Positions 42,901 through 50,266 are shown, counted from the stretch's first letter. The stretch is DNA of 64,000 nt from UBA10103 sp964437185 (GCA_964437185.1 CAYTFU010000004.1:1-64000), one strand, 5' to 3'. The notes: generated from the sequence alone by a model not told the origin. A program made the numbers and translations.

Positions 42901-43153
42901 CCTTCTTGGGGCGGAAACGGTGATCGCGGGGTACGTCGAAAGCGTTCGAGTCAACATCACCAAAAAGGGTGAACGCATGGCGTTTCTCAAACTCACCGAT
43001 TTCTCAGGCTCAATCGAGCTCGTGGCGTTTCCCCGCACGTACAAGGAAAACGAAGCGCTCCTCGTCCCCGCCGCCTGCATTGCGGTAAAAGGGCGCATAT
43101 CTGAGCGCAACGGCGAATCTTCTTTTGTTGTCGAGCGCGTCAAGGTACTTTGA
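39974..43153 (+). CDS. dnaE: DNA polymerase III alpha subunit
   Basis: The 1059-residue replicative polymerase has an N-terminal PHP domain (FVNLHTHSHYSLLEA) with several metal-binding His. The polymerase active site is in PPDIDMDLAD (about residues 393-402). The thumb/fingers contain GKKIPAEMKAQ, a helix-hairpin-helix segment follows, and an OB-fold lies near 980-1040 (GYVESVRVNITKKGERMAF). It is slightly shorter than E. coli DnaE because the tau-binding end is missing. TATACT (39962-39967) is exactly 6 bases before the ATG. Confidence 0.96.
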   Translation: MSRTNFVNLHTHSHYSLLEAIPKIPELVAAAKSDGQNMLALTDNGNMYGAIEFYKECKDAGIKPIIGVDFFVAPRTRRDKEHRIDDHTSRLVLLAKNETGYRNLMQLVSKSHLEGFYYRPRIDLELMAAHRDGLIAILPSLAGPHIQPIRDSSVDRAREIVGSFKHIFPDDIFFEITHHPEVDGHESAMKMLVSLSAEMDIPLVAAQDTYYLKKDDALARELVDNIRTARVLNRDFEQAAQDLSFMTQDRAHELFVDIPHALENSAAIAESCTVELALGTWVFPAFPIREGSSAHEELRSLAEKGFETRAVPATEENKQRVDYELSIIGKKGYSPYFLVVADLLRHAREERILTNTRGSAAGSLVSYLCGITTVNPLEYQLPFERFLNPERPSPPDIDMDLADNQRDKLIAYVREKYGSDKVAQIGTFGTMMARAAVRDASRALGHPYGLGDTIAKLIPFGKQGFPVTIAGALEETPELAEIYKKDPDAREVLDLAQKIEGNARHVGVHAAGVVIAPTPVTDFSPIQIDPKGNHIITQYDMYAIEEAGLLKFDFLGLTNLSVLADSVARVEARHGISVDLDTLPLDDTKTFEMLSRGETLGVFQLAGGGMTSYLVDLKPTSIHDINAMVALYRPGPMNFIPAYIERKKNPSLVKYLDPRMEEILKKSYGVITYQDDVLEIAIKIASYSWLEADKFRKAMGKKIPAEMKAQKEKFTKGCVAGGMKKVAVQMLWEQIETFAAYGFNKAHAASYGNLAYKTAYMKANFPVDYMAAVLTADAGDVERIAEVVGECTRMGIKILPPSVQSSEGNFTVIDDTSIRFGLYSIKNFGTGVGDSIIAAREKCGPFADIADFLVRVSDPQSRQGAGNNLNKKSLESLIQAGALDEFGERGNLMAHVEMLLEYHREHLKTSGNQTSLFGGAIARAPLRLPASPPTSLDQRLVWEKELLGLYVSGHPLDKHKSKFSDRKKTIAYAKENLLGAETVIAGYVESVRVNITKKGERMAFLKLTDFSGSIELVAFPRTYKENEALLVPAACIAVKGRISERNGESSFVVERVKVL

Positions 43154-43195
43154 CGCTTTGAATTTGGCCGCGTGCGCGGTATTCTATATTTCACT

Positions 43196-44440
43196 ATGGC
43201 CGATTCAGAAACAAATGATCTAAAGGAGCGAGATCACAAAAAGCTTGGCCGCGAGCTCGATCTCTTCACATTCTCCGACACCGTGGGCAAGGGTCTCCCC
43301 CTTTGGACTCCCAGAGGCGCTACGATACGGCGCGAACTAGAACGCTTCATAGTCGACGAAGAAATACGGCGCGGATACCAGCATGTCCTGACGCCTGACC
43401 TTGCGAAACTGGAGCTCTACGAAAAATCGGGACACTACCCTCACTACAAAGATTCGATGTATGCGCCGATTGAAGATGAGGACGAGAAGTTCATGCTCCG
43501 TCCGATGACCTGCCCGCACCACTTCGAACTCTACCTGCGCGAACCCCATAGCTACCGTGAACTTCCTATCCGATACGCGGAATTGGCGAAACTCTATCGC
43601 TACGAACAGTCGGGCGAACTGATGGGGTTGCAGCGCGTGCGTTCGTTTTGCCTTTCTGACGCGCATATCATTTGCGCCTCTGAAGAACAGGCCATCGAAG
43701 AAATACACAAAGCGCTTGATTTGATTGAATACGCAAACGGCGTTCTTGGATTGAAAATGGGTGTTGATTATTCTTACCGTCTATCTCTTGGCGACCGCGC
43801 AAATAAAGAAAAGTATTTCAGGGACGATGCGGGGTGGGAAAAGGCGGAGACGCTTTTGCGCGAAGCAATGAAAAAACGAGGTGTCGCGTTCAGTGAAGCA
43901 AAAGATGAGGCGGCATTCTACGGACCCAAGATAGATATCCAGATGCAGAATGTGAACGGCAAGGAAGACACTGCGTTTACCGTGCAGTACGATTTGAGCT
44001 CGCCTACTAAATTCAATCTTACCTACATCGGCGAGGACGGTAAGGAGCACCGCACCTTTGTCGTTCACCGTTCGTCCATTGGCTCCATTGAACGCACCAT
44101 CGCATTCCTAATAGAAAAATATGCAGGTGCGTTCCCCCTCTGGCTTGCGCCAGCTCAGGTCAAGATTCTTCCTGTCTCGGATCGACACACTGAATACGCG
44201 AAGAAAGTGCACGAGCAATTCCTTGCGGCATCCATTCGCTCAGAAATTGACGACGGCGATGCGCTTGGTAAACGAATCCGCAACACCAAACTCCAAAAAG
44301 TCCCTTACTTCATCGTAGTTGGAGACGAGGAGGTGTCAGCGCAAACCGGAACGCTCGAGTCGAGGACAGGAAAAATCGGCGCTCTTCCCGTCGCGGAAAT
44401 CGTTTCTAGACTCCAGGAAGAAATCCGCACCCGCGCTTAG
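43196..44440 (+). CDS. thrS: threonine--tRNA ligase without editing domain
   Basis: The 414-residue class II synthetase contains only the catalytic and anticodon-binding domains. Motif 2 is LYRYEQSGELMGLQRVRSF, the zinc ligands include CPHH (RPMTCPHHFELY), motif 3 is VVHRSSIGSIERTIAFLIE, and the anticodon domain starts WLAPAQVKILPVSD. The TGS and N2 editing domains of standard ThrS (about 640 residues) are absent, so Ser-tRNA-Thr must be tolerated or cleared elsewhere. TATTCT (43180-43185) is 10 bases before this ATG; an upstream in-frame ATG at 43172 was rejected. Confidence 0.94.
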   Translation: MADSETNDLKERDHKKLGRELDLFTFSDTVGKGLPLWTPRGATIRRELERFIVDEEIRRGYQHVLTPDLAKLELYEKSGHYPHYKDSMYAPIEDEDEKFMLRPMTCPHHFELYLREPHSYRELPIRYAELAKLYRYEQSGELMGLQRVRSFCLSDAHIICASEEQAIEEIHKALDLIEYANGVLGLKMGVDYSYRLSLGDRANKEKYFRDDAGWEKAETLLREAMKKRGVAFSEAKDEAAFYGPKIDIQMQNVNGKEDTAFTVQYDLSSPTKFNLTYIGEDGKEHRTFVVHRSSIGSIERTIAFLIEKYAGAFPLWLAPAQVKILPVSDRHTEYAKKVHEQFLAASIRSEIDDGDALGKRIRNTKLQKVPYFIVVGDEEVSAQTGTLESRTGKIGALPVAEIVSRLQEEIRTRA

Positions 44441-44503
44441 CATCCCTTTCTCTCCTCAACACGAACAAATTTCCATCCTCTTCTTGACCCATCCATCCGC
44501 ACT

Positions 44504-44537
44504 GTACCGATTTGTGCCGACCGGCACAAATCGGTAC
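44504..44537. terminator. long perfect hairpin between convergent thrS and the HTH/Cas2-like gene
   Basis: GTACCGATTTGTGCC (44504-44518) pairs perfectly with GGCACAAATCGGTAC (44523-44537) around GACC. It sits between convergent stops at 44440 and 44550. No T run follows on either strand, so it may be a bidirectional terminator or an mRNA-stabilising hairpin. Confidence 0.6.
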
Positions 44538-44549
44538 ATCACGCAAGTA

Positions 44550-45128
44550 CTAGGAGCGTCGTTTGGAAAGCTGAAAATGGTCGCGCAATGGTGCATCGTT
44601 CTCAATAGAATCTACGATCATATACAGAGCCTCTCTTCCCAATTCAACATCGACCTTGATAAGCGTTAGTAAATCCTCGCACTCGTGCGGGTACACCCAC
44701 ACACTATTCTGGAGACGGTAGAAGCCCAAAGACACGAGCGCTGACCGCAACTTTGGCCGAAGCCCCTTCCGCTTTTCAGGAATATCAAAAACGACAACTC
44801 TCCACTTTCCATCCCACTTCCTACTCTGCCCATGATGTTGATATTTGAGTGTCATGAGGTGCAGTGCCCGCTCTCCTTTCGCGGTAAGTTTTAGTCGCGC
44901 GCCGTCCCGTCTCAGATGTCCGGATCGGACAAGGCGATCACGAGTTCTCACTACAACATCCTTCTGTCGAGGAGATGCGATGATGCCGAGCTTCGCCATC
45001 GCCTGGAGTGTGTTGGGCGCCACGGTGGCGATGCCTAAAATACCAACAACTTTAACGGTCTCAAGTATTATTTTTACAAGTTCATTCTTGCGCATCCTCC
45101 TTCGCATCCCCTGTTCAAGCACTCCCAT
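44550..45128 (-). CDS. winged-helix protein with Cas2-fold domain (PaaX/Cas2-like)
   Basis: The 192-residue protein has an N-terminal winged-helix domain (about 15-95; KDVVVRTRDRLVRSGHLRR, LTAKGERALHLM). A C-terminal ferredoxin-like domain resembles Cas2 (KWRVVVFDIPEKRKGLRPKL with Asp115, then LVSLGFYRLQNSVWVYPHEC). This arrangement is like PaaX-family repressors, and similar proteins are annotated as Cas2 in Parcubacteria. No cas genes or repeat arrays are present, so a regulator is more likely. The start has TATAAT exactly 6 bases upstream, inside the inverted repeat ACCGAT-N8-ATCGGT, which suggests self-repression. Confidence 0.72.
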   Translation of the reverse strand: MGVLEQGMRRRMRKNELVKIILETVKVVGILGIATVAPNTLQAMAKLGIIASPRQKDVVVRTRDRLVRSGHLRRDGARLKLTAKGERALHLMTLKYQHHGQSRKWDGKWRVVVFDIPEKRKGLRPKLRSALVSLGFYRLQNSVWVYPHECEDLLTLIKVDVELGREALYMIVDSIENDAPLRDHFQLSKRRS

Positions 45129-45130
45129 GT

Positions 45131-45150
45131 ACCGATTATAGCCGATCGGT
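45131..45150. promoter_or_regulatory. operator-like inverted repeat over the -10 of the HTH/Cas2-like gene
   Basis: ACCGAT (45131-45136) and ATCGGT (45145-45150) flank 8 bases. The minus-strand TATAAT (45140-45135) lies inside, 6 bases before the start codon. A bound repressor would block initiation. Confidence 0.55.
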
Positions 45151-45166
45151 CACAATAAGTACGTAG

Positions 45167-45202
45167 AAACAAAAACTTCCCCGTTCGGGGAAGTTTTTGT
45201 TT
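45167..45202 (-). terminator. strong terminator after the adhesin gene
   Basis: AAACAAAAACTTCCCC (45167-45182) and GGGGAAGTTTTTGTTT (45187-45202) form a perfect 16-bp stem with loop GTTC. A/T-rich arms on both strands make it a bidirectional intrinsic terminator; it lies about 60 bases after the adhesin stop. Confidence 0.85.
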
Positions 45203-45215
45203 TCACTTTGTTTAT

Positions 45216-45239
45216 CCTGCGAAGCTTTCGCGAAGCAGG
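45216..45239. repeat. GCGAAGC palindrome
   Basis: CCTGCGAAGCTTTCGCGAAG plus CAGG forms an imperfect palindrome between the adhesin stop and its terminator. It shares the GCGAAGC/GCTTCGC core with the repeats at 12643-12694. Confidence 0.55.
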
Positions 45240-45260
45240 AGAGCTCGCACCCGTCCAAAT

Positions 45261-47145
45261 TTAGCCTCGCGCGATTACGATTCGCGGAGTCTCACTTTCG
45301 CTTGCACGTTCGATCACCATTGAGTCCGAGGTGCTCATTGATGGAGAGACGTTGGGATTGTGTGATTTCTCACGTGCAGTCTTCGTCTCCGCAACGACCG
45401 GCTTTGTTTGTGCCGTGAATGCTGCAACGTTCCTGGAAGACGCATGGCCAGCGTACTGCTGCGCCGCTACTCCTTTGTAGTACACGACGAGGTACGCTCC
45501 TGCGCCAGCAACCGAGAGCATCGAGAGCCAGTAGAGCATGTTGCCGACGATTCCGAGATCAAGACCCGTGTACGGAATCTGCGTGAGCGACACATACGGC
45601 GCCGAACTTCCGACCGTCACGTACGTGCTGCAGGTATTGGTACCTCCGGCCCCCGAGACCGTGAGCGTATAGGTCTTTGAGAAGTTTGGACGCACTGCGA
45701 GCGAACCACCGTTGGCCTGCACTGCGCCGATTCCGTCTGAGAGCCACGCGCTCGTCGCGCCAGGAGCAGACCACGTAAGGTATGCGGCCTGACCGTTTGC
45801 GACAACACTTGGGCTTGCAGAGATCGTGCAGTACAGATTGTTTTGGTATTGCTGCGGGTACGTGTACTGAATCGGGTACGTTACCGGAGCTTGCCACACG
45901 GGAGTAACGGGGGCGGTGTTGTTGTTGGTGTTTGTGTTATTACCGCCCGTGTTGGAATTGTCGTTGTTGTTGGTGTTGGTGTTGGTAATGTTGATCACAG
46001 GGGCGGGAGCGGGTGTCGGATTCTGCACCGGAGGCACGCAGACATTCCCCTGAAGCACGTACCCTGTCGGACACTGTGTCGCGGGTACACAAGTACCATT
46101 TACAAGACTCTGACCTGTCGGACACTGAGTCGGAGGGACACACACGCCATTGTGCATCGTCGTTCCAGATGGGCAGGTCGTCGGAGGGATGCACACGCCG
46201 TTCTGAAGAACCAATCCTGCAGGACACTGAGTCGGAGGGACGCACGTGTTACCTACTTTCGTGTATCCGGCTGGACACGTCGTGGTGCCAATACAATTCG
46301 GGTAGTAGCCGGTCGTGCCTGCGGGGCAGACGGGGTGAGCAGGAGGCGGGGTTGGGTAGGTTGGGTATGAGTAGGAAGGGTACGAGTAGCTCGGCGTGTA
46401 GGAGTAGGCCACACCACCGATGACGACAGGCTGATAACCGTAGTTGTATCCGCCGTACGTGCCATAACCACCGTACGTGCCGTACTCCCCATAGGTTCCA
46501 CAACACTGAGACGCGTAGGAACCACAATTGTAGGAACAACCGTAGCCAAATATTTGTGACCCATCCGTAGCGTACACACCACCAACTTGCGAACCGTCGG
46601 TTCCGTAACCACCAAGTTGCNNNNNNNNNNNNNNNNNNNNNNNNNNNNNNNNNNNNNNNNNNNNNNNNNNNNNNNNNNNNNNNNNNNNNNNNNNNNNNNN
46701 NNNNNNNNNNNNNNNNNNNNGAACCATCTGTGCCATAAGCACCACCAAGCTGCGAACCGTCGGTTCCGTAACCACCAAGTTGCGAACCATCTGTGCCATA
46801 AGCACCACCAAGCTGCGAACCGTCGGTTCCGTAACCACTCCCAAAGTTCGAACCATAATCGTATGCATTGCCGAAGTTCGAGCCGTAGTCATATCCGCCT
46901 CCAAAGTTGGAGCCGTAGTCATACGCGGATCCGGCGCCGAAATTGGAGCCGTAATCATAAGCTCCACCAAAGTTAGATCCATAGTCATAGCTTCCACCGA
47001 AGTTGGAACCGTAGTCATATCCGCCTCCAAAGTTGGAGCCGTAATCATATTGCGCATGCGCAGTGGCAGCGACACCGAAAACAGCGACAAAAACAAACGT
47101 CGTAGAAAGTGTGAGCCCTGCAATGCGGTTAATGAATTGATTCAT
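45261..47145 (-). CDS. repeat-rich surface adhesin with IPYTG sorting motif (interrupted by an assembly gap)
   Basis: It starts MNQFINRIAG with a signal peptide ending AHA (about residue 31). Next come about eight YDYGSNFGG-type repeats, then YGTDGSQLGG repeats on both sides of the N gap. A Gly/Tyr/Cys segment and five Cys-rich units of the form CPxGxxxxNGxCVPPTQ follow, then an Asn/Thr linker and an Ig-like domain (CTISASPSVVANGQAAYLTW). The C terminus has IPYTG (45564-45578), a membrane helix and a polar tail of about 70 residues. The frame changes across the gap only because 100 Ns is arbitrary. Confidence 0.82.
46621..46720. other. 100-N assembly gap inside the adhesin repeats
   Basis: One hundred Ns lie in the YGTDGSQLGG-coding tandem repeats, whose DNA units (GCGAACCGTCGGTTCCGTAA and GCGAACCATCTGTGCCATAA types) are nearly identical. 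The length of exactly 100 is a placeholder; the true repeat number is unknown. Confidence 0.98.
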
Positions 47146-47188
47146 ACGATAAATGATTCTAATTGCGGCTAAAACCTATAATGTTGAT

Positions 47189-47216
47189 AGTATATCAGGT
47201 AATTTCAACTTGTCAA
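47189..47216 (-). promoter_or_regulatory. adhesin promoter
   Basis: On the minus strand TTGACA (47216-47211) and TATACT (47194-47189) are 16 bases apart, an almost perfect sigma-70 promoter. RNA should start near 47182, about 37 bases before the ATG at 47145. Confidence 0.85.
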
Positions 47217-47229
47217 GTACAAAAAGTCC

Positions 47230-47255
47230 GGGGCTCAACATTGCTGTCGAGCCCC
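47230..47255 (-). terminator. terminator after the 159-aa secreted protein gene
   Basis: On the minus strand GGGGCTC pairs with GAGCCCC around a 12-base loop and is followed by GGACTTTTTG. It directly precedes the adhesin promoter. Confidence 0.8.
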
Positions 47256-47290
47256 TTGGTCACGCAACGAATCATCGCTGCGCTCAATCT

Positions 47291-47770
47291 TCAGCCAGCC
47301 TGTTCGCAGGCCTTCTTGTGGGGGGCAAGATCCCCCAGCGCCTCCGTCTTGTTCATGAGAACGAGGCGGGAGGGCAACCCGTCCGACCACTTGATCGTGA
47401 GCAGGCGGGGATTGATCTCCCCCTTGGGGTCGTGGCAGAATACCCCGCCGATTTCCCCGGCGGCGAAGCTGGTCGGCAGCTTCATCGCGAGAGATCCGGC
47501 GTTGGTCTTAACGGCGAGCCGGAAGCCGCCCTGGATGTTGGAGGCGGCCGACCGAAGGATGACATCGGTGCCGGAATTACAAGCCCTGATGTCGGCCTCC
47601 TTGATACCCGACCCGAAGAACGTCAGCCAAGCGTTGGGCTTGGTATTGTCCACGTCGGGGATGGAGACGTATGTCTCCTGGCAGGCCGGAGCGGCCGGGG
47701 TCTGGGCAAAGGCGGGCGCGACGGTGGTCATGGCGGCGAGGACGGCGGCAGTCAGGATGGAACGGATCAT
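47291..47770 (-). CDS. secreted protein of unknown function, 159 aa
   Basis: Not recognised. A clear signal peptide (MIRSILTAAVLAAMTTVAPA, cleavage after AFA) is followed by a mature domain of about 135 residues with four Cys (PACQ, RACNSG, VFCHDP, KACEQ). It looks like a small periplasmic or secreted domain. AAGGAG lies 9 bases before the ATG, an ideal ribosome site. The style is proteobacterial, unlike core genes here. It has its own promoter about 215 bases upstream and its own terminator, so it is a self-contained unit. Confidence 0.7.
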   Translation of the reverse strand: MIRSILTAAVLAAMTTVAPAFAQTPAAPACQETYVSIPDVDNTKPNAWLTFFGSGIKEADIRACNSGTDVILRSAASNIQGGFRLAVKTNAGSLAMKLPTSFAAGEIGGVFCHDPKGEINPRLLTIKWSDGLPSRLVLMNKTEALGDLAPHKKACEQAG

Positions 47771-47977
47771 GGCTGGTAACTCCTTGCTGTGCCCCACTTT
47801 TTGGCGGGGGCGTTTCCGCGCAGAGAACGACTGTCGGTCGCGCGCTATGCGGAAAGCCTCACACCAAAATACCTAACTGTTGGCTAGCTGAAGTAAGTGA
47901 AAGAACAAGGGCTTGTAAGCCCAGCTCTGGTGCCTTGTAGCAACAAAGCTAGGCGGACAAGGGGATCAATTCAATGA
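47771..47977 (-). promoter_or_regulatory. long 5' leader of the 159-aa secreted protein gene
   Basis: About 207 bases lie between the inferred RNA start and the ATG. Small hairpins are visible, for example GGGCTT-ACA-AAGCCC-like around 47910 and GCCCC..GGGGC near 47790-47815. No known riboswitch was recognised. It may be a structured control leader, or hold nothing beyond spacing. Confidence 0.35.
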
Positions 47978-47984
47978 CACGAAC

Positions 47985-48012
47985 AGTATATCACCTTCTG
48001 TACATTTGTCAA
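47985..48012 (-). promoter_or_regulatory. promoter of the 159-aa secreted protein gene
   Basis: On the minus strand TTGACA (48012-48007) and TATACT (47990-47985) are 16 bases apart. The sequence is almost identical in layout to the adhesin promoter. Confidence 0.85.
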
Positions 48013-48101
48013 TAGCTACAATGTCTATAGATTGAGCCATTTTACGAGTTTCCGGCACTTCCCCATTTCTGAGAAAGTTTCGGAAATATATAAAAGGCTT
48101 T

Positions 48102-48139
48102 GGAAGCGACGCGGCACGCAGAGTGCACACGTCGCTTCC
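48102..48139 (-). terminator. hairpin after the lipoprotein gene, copy 1
   Basis: GGAAGCGACG and CGTCGCTTCC form a perfect 10-bp stem around an 18-base loop containing GTGCAC. On the minus strand it is followed by AAAGCCTTTTATATATTT. Its sequence is homologous to the hairpin at 48738-48771. Confidence 0.7.
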
Positions 48140-48152
48140 GGGTTGAGGAAAG

Positions 48153-48626
48153 TCACGTCGAGCGCTGTGGCATCCACCCGACCGGCTTGAAGCGCCCTGG
48201 GCCAATCGGCTGCAAGCGGAGAAGATGGCTCGGGTGCCGTTGCTCCACGCTCGTTTCGAACGTACCGACGCGCGTCGTGTACACCCAAACGATACGACCG
48301 TCACGAGTAGTGACGCACTCCTTGTAGTTCGCAGCCACCTCGATGACGCAGGTGGGGCAGGGCTCCGCCCCTTTCACCGGAGCGTGGAAAATACGCGGCT
48401 GGGGCGGGCGCGGAACGTACACGGGCGGAGCAGGCGGCGGGGCATACTGCACCGCCGGCGCAGGCTGCGTCGTAGACTCGCAGCACTGCTGTCCCCCGAC
48501 GTTCACGGCGACGTTCGTGTTGTTGTTCAGCACAGGCGCCGCCTGCGGCGAGACCGGCTGGTTCGCGCACGCCGAGAGGCCCCCCAGTACGGCGAAAGCT
48601 GCCAAAGCGAGATTGCGAATACGCAT
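48153..48626 (-). CDS. small lipoprotein with a C-terminal module shared with the next gene
   Basis: The 157-residue protein has a lipoprotein signal (MRIRNLALAAFAVLGGLSAC; Cys at residue 20 would be lipidated). A Pro-rich linker (PPPAPPVYVPRPPQP) and a Cys-containing domain (PCPTCVIE, YKECV) follow. The C-terminal module GTFETSVEQRHPSHLLRL plus GRFKPVGWMPQ is shared with the membrane protein at 48789-49223. AAGGAA precedes the ATG by 9 bases; starting at 48626 gives the signal peptide. Function unknown; envelope location is inferred. Confidence 0.72.
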   Translation of the reverse strand: MRIRNLALAAFAVLGGLSACANQPVSPQAAPVLNNNTNVAVNVGGQQCCESTTQPAPAVQYAPPPAPPVYVPRPPQPRIFHAPVKGAEPCPTCVIEVAANYKECVTTRDGRIVWVYTTRVGTFETSVEQRHPSHLLRLQPIGPGRFKPVGWMPQRST

Positions 48627-48737
48627 GGTCGTGTTCCTTTCCTGAACACATTGTGAAGACAAAGATCGTTAGTCTCTTGCGAGAGCTATCTGGCAGCGAG
48701 GATCGCTACCATAATTGCGTTCGCAAAAAAAGTCATT

Positions 48738-48771
48738 GGAAGCAGCGCGGCTCGGTGCACACGCCGCTCCC
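48738..48771 (-). terminator. intrinsic terminator, copy 2 of the shared hairpin
   Basis: On the minus strand GGGAGCGGCG pairs with CGCTGCTTCC using two G-U pairs, around a loop with GTGCAC, and AATGACTTTTTTT follows. Differences from copy 1 keep pairing on the minus strand only, consistent with a transcribed, conserved hairpin. Confidence 0.8.
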
Positions 48772-48788
48772 AACTTAGAAAGATCAAA

Positions 48789-49223
48789 TCACGGTGGGAC
48801 CCATCGCACCGGCTTACGTACGCCGCGCCTCACATATTCAAGCGCCAAGCGATCCGCCGGATTTTGTTGCTGGACGGTGGTGTCGAAGGTGCCACATTCC
48901 GTTTTGTAGTGCCACGGCTTGGGCCCGTCGACTTTCTTGAGGAAGGTCGCCTCGACGAGGATCTCCTCCCGAGAACTACAGTCCACGCGCGGCGGCCCTC
49001 GTTTAGTGTCGACAGCCCGATTGTCGGAGGTATCCCCCCCTGCTGCGCGATCCAGCGGGACGCCGGCGCGATAAAGCACAGCGTCGTTGATGGCGCTAAA
49101 GAGCTCTCTTGCGCCGACGGCTATCCCTCCGATCAGTGCGATCAAGAGAATAGCCCAAATCAGGAATTTCCCCCACGCTGTCGATGCTGCGGGAGCCGAC
49201 GTGGTCGTTGGCGTTTGCGCCAT
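48789..49223 (-). CDS. single-span membrane protein with the shared C-terminal module
   Basis: The 144-residue protein has an Ala/Thr-rich N terminus and one membrane helix (FLIWAILLIALIGGIAVGA, about residues 20-38). A charged extracytoplasmic region with two Cys leads to a C-terminal module, CGTFDTTVQQQNPADRLALE plus RKPVRWVPP, homologous to the end of the lipoprotein downstream. The two proteins therefore share a domain but differ in anchoring. GGGGGAGAG precedes the ATG at 49223. Promoter and terminator are its own. Function unknown. Confidence 0.7.
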   Translation of the reverse strand: MAQTPTTTSAPAASTAWGKFLIWAILLIALIGGIAVGARELFSAINDAVLYRAGVPLDRAAGGDTSDNRAVDTKRGPPRVDCSSREEILVEATFLKKVDGPKPWHYKTECGTFDTTVQQQNPADRLALEYVRRGVRKPVRWVPP

Positions 49224-49295
49224 TGGATCTCTCCCCCCTCTCACCCTCGGGAATGGGCACGCTGTGCGTGATGTTTGACACTATTGTCTGGCAAC

Positions 49296-49323
49296 ATTGT
49301 ATCGCAAAGTATAAAAAAGTCAA
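49296..49323 (-). promoter_or_regulatory. promoter of the 144-aa membrane protein gene
   Basis: On the minus strand TTGACT (49323-49318) and TACAAT (49301-49296) are 16 bases apart. The -35 overlaps the U-run of the upstream gene's terminator. Confidence 0.75.
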
Positions 49324-49348
49324 GGGTGGCACACGAAGTCCACCCTTG
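49321..49348 (-). terminator. terminator after the 49381-50221 gene pair
   Basis: CAAGGGTGG (49321-49329) pairs perfectly with CCACCCTTG (49340-49348). On the minus strand it is followed by ACTTTTTTAT, a typical intrinsic terminator 32 bases after the stop at 49381. Confidence 0.85.
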
Positions 49349-49380
49349 ATGACTTCCAGCAGGCAAAGATCAGGCTCCGG

Positions 49381-49854
49381 CTAGCTTGGCGCAGGGTGCT
49401 CATCCCGGGCAGTTGCGACCATCGACCACGCCATCAAGAGCGCGAGGCCCTCGAAGGCATTGGCCACCAAAAGGCCGAGGAACATGTAGAATCCCTCGTA
49501 CCCCAAGGAAATAGTGCCCCAGAGCCAGAACGCTGCGATGACCGGCGTCAGGAACATCGCCACCATGGATAACCCGAGGTCGAGAGCCATGAGCGACTCC
49601 TTGGTCTTGTTCCTCCCCCAAATCCACAGCATTTGCAGGAACCCGTAAGCTCCGCAAGCCAGCAGAAACCCCGGCATGATGCTCTGTCTCACGCGAAGCG
49701 GAAACCATTCCGCTCCCATCCCTCCGAAAAAGATCAGGGAGACAACGGCAATATAGAGGCAGCTGCTGCCGACCCCCAGTGCCGTCGTCACATCGGAAAG
49801 CGATGACCGCCGAACATGGCGGTGATCCCCTGCGGGCGTGACCGGATCAGTCAT
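49381..49854 (-). CDS. four-helix membrane protein, 157 aa, unknown
   Basis: Not recognised. A polar N terminus of about 22 residues (MTDPVTPAGDHRHVRRSSL) is followed by four hydrophobic helices at about 26-47, 58-78, 90-113 and 118-145, and a short acidic tail. AAAGGA lies 9 bases before the ATG. It starts 31 bases after the previous gene and shares its promoter at 50267-50294, so the two small membrane proteins probably work together. Confidence 0.65.
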   Translation of the reverse strand: MTDPVTPAGDHRHVRRSSLSDVTTALGVGSSCLYIAVVSLIFFGGMGAEWFPLRVRQSIMPGFLLACGAYGFLQMLWIWGRNKTKESLMALDLGLSMVAMFLTPVIAAFWLWGTISLGYEGFYMFLGLLVANAFEGLALLMAWSMVATARDEHPAPS

Positions 49855-49885
49855 TGGTCTAGTCCTTTCAGCGGCTGCGCCGCGT

Positions 49886-50221
49886 TCAGTGTTTCCAGAT
49901 CGGGCGAAAGAGATTGCGAACGGCGAGCATAATCAGCTCGACGAACGCCACCACTTCCGCCAGAATCATCGCTTTTTCGAAGTTGAGAAGCCTTACGGCT
50001 GCCTCAATCCGCTTGCCAACGGAAGGAGCAAATTGGGCCGAAGCCCACTTTACCGCTGCCAGGTTGGCGTCGAACCCCCAGATGAGGAAGTCCGGGTTGT
50101 ATAGCCACAACGAAATTACAATCGCCGCGGCCGTGGTGAGTGTGACGGCCTTAAAGATCAACCCACCGAAAAGCCATACGAGACCCATTGGGCCCTCCAT
50201 GCTGTTTGCAGTTTCGGCCAT
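49886..50221 (-). CDS. small membrane protein, 111 aa, unknown
   Basis: Not recognised. Two hydrophobic N-terminal helices (about 11-41, LVWLFGGLIFKAVTLTTAAA region), an amphipathic middle (NLAAVKWASAQFAPSVGKRI) and a third helix near the C terminus (AMILAEVVAFVELIMLAV) are visible. Length and helices could fit a holin-like or channel-like protein, but nothing specific supports that. GAGG lies 6 bases before the ATG. It heads a two-gene transcript with the 157-residue protein. Confidence 0.65.
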   Translation of the reverse strand: MAETANSMEGPMGLVWLFGGLIFKAVTLTTAAAIVISLWLYNPDFLIWGFDANLAAVKWASAQFAPSVGKRIEAAVRLLNFEKAMILAEVVAFVELIMLAVRNLFRPIWKH

Positions 50222-50266
50222 GATTGGCCTCGGATTTGCGCCACTATTGGCTATTTTCCACTCGCG

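Noticed and set aside
44550..45128. cas2 of a CRISPR-Cas system
   Set aside because: No arrays, cas1 or effector genes in the window, and the protein carries an HTH domain.
46621..47140. CRISPR-like tandem repeats
   Set aside because: The repeats are in frame, coding and without unique spacers; they are adhesin repeats.
47153..47876. Plus-strand ORFs over the 159-aa secreted protein gene
   Set aside because: They lack signals and read antisense; the minus-strand gene has signal peptide, ribosome site, promoter and terminator.
48145..48160. RNase P RNA-like GAGGAAAGTC
   Set aside because: It lies at the end of a coding gene, on the opposite strand, and lacks the other conserved RNase P segments.
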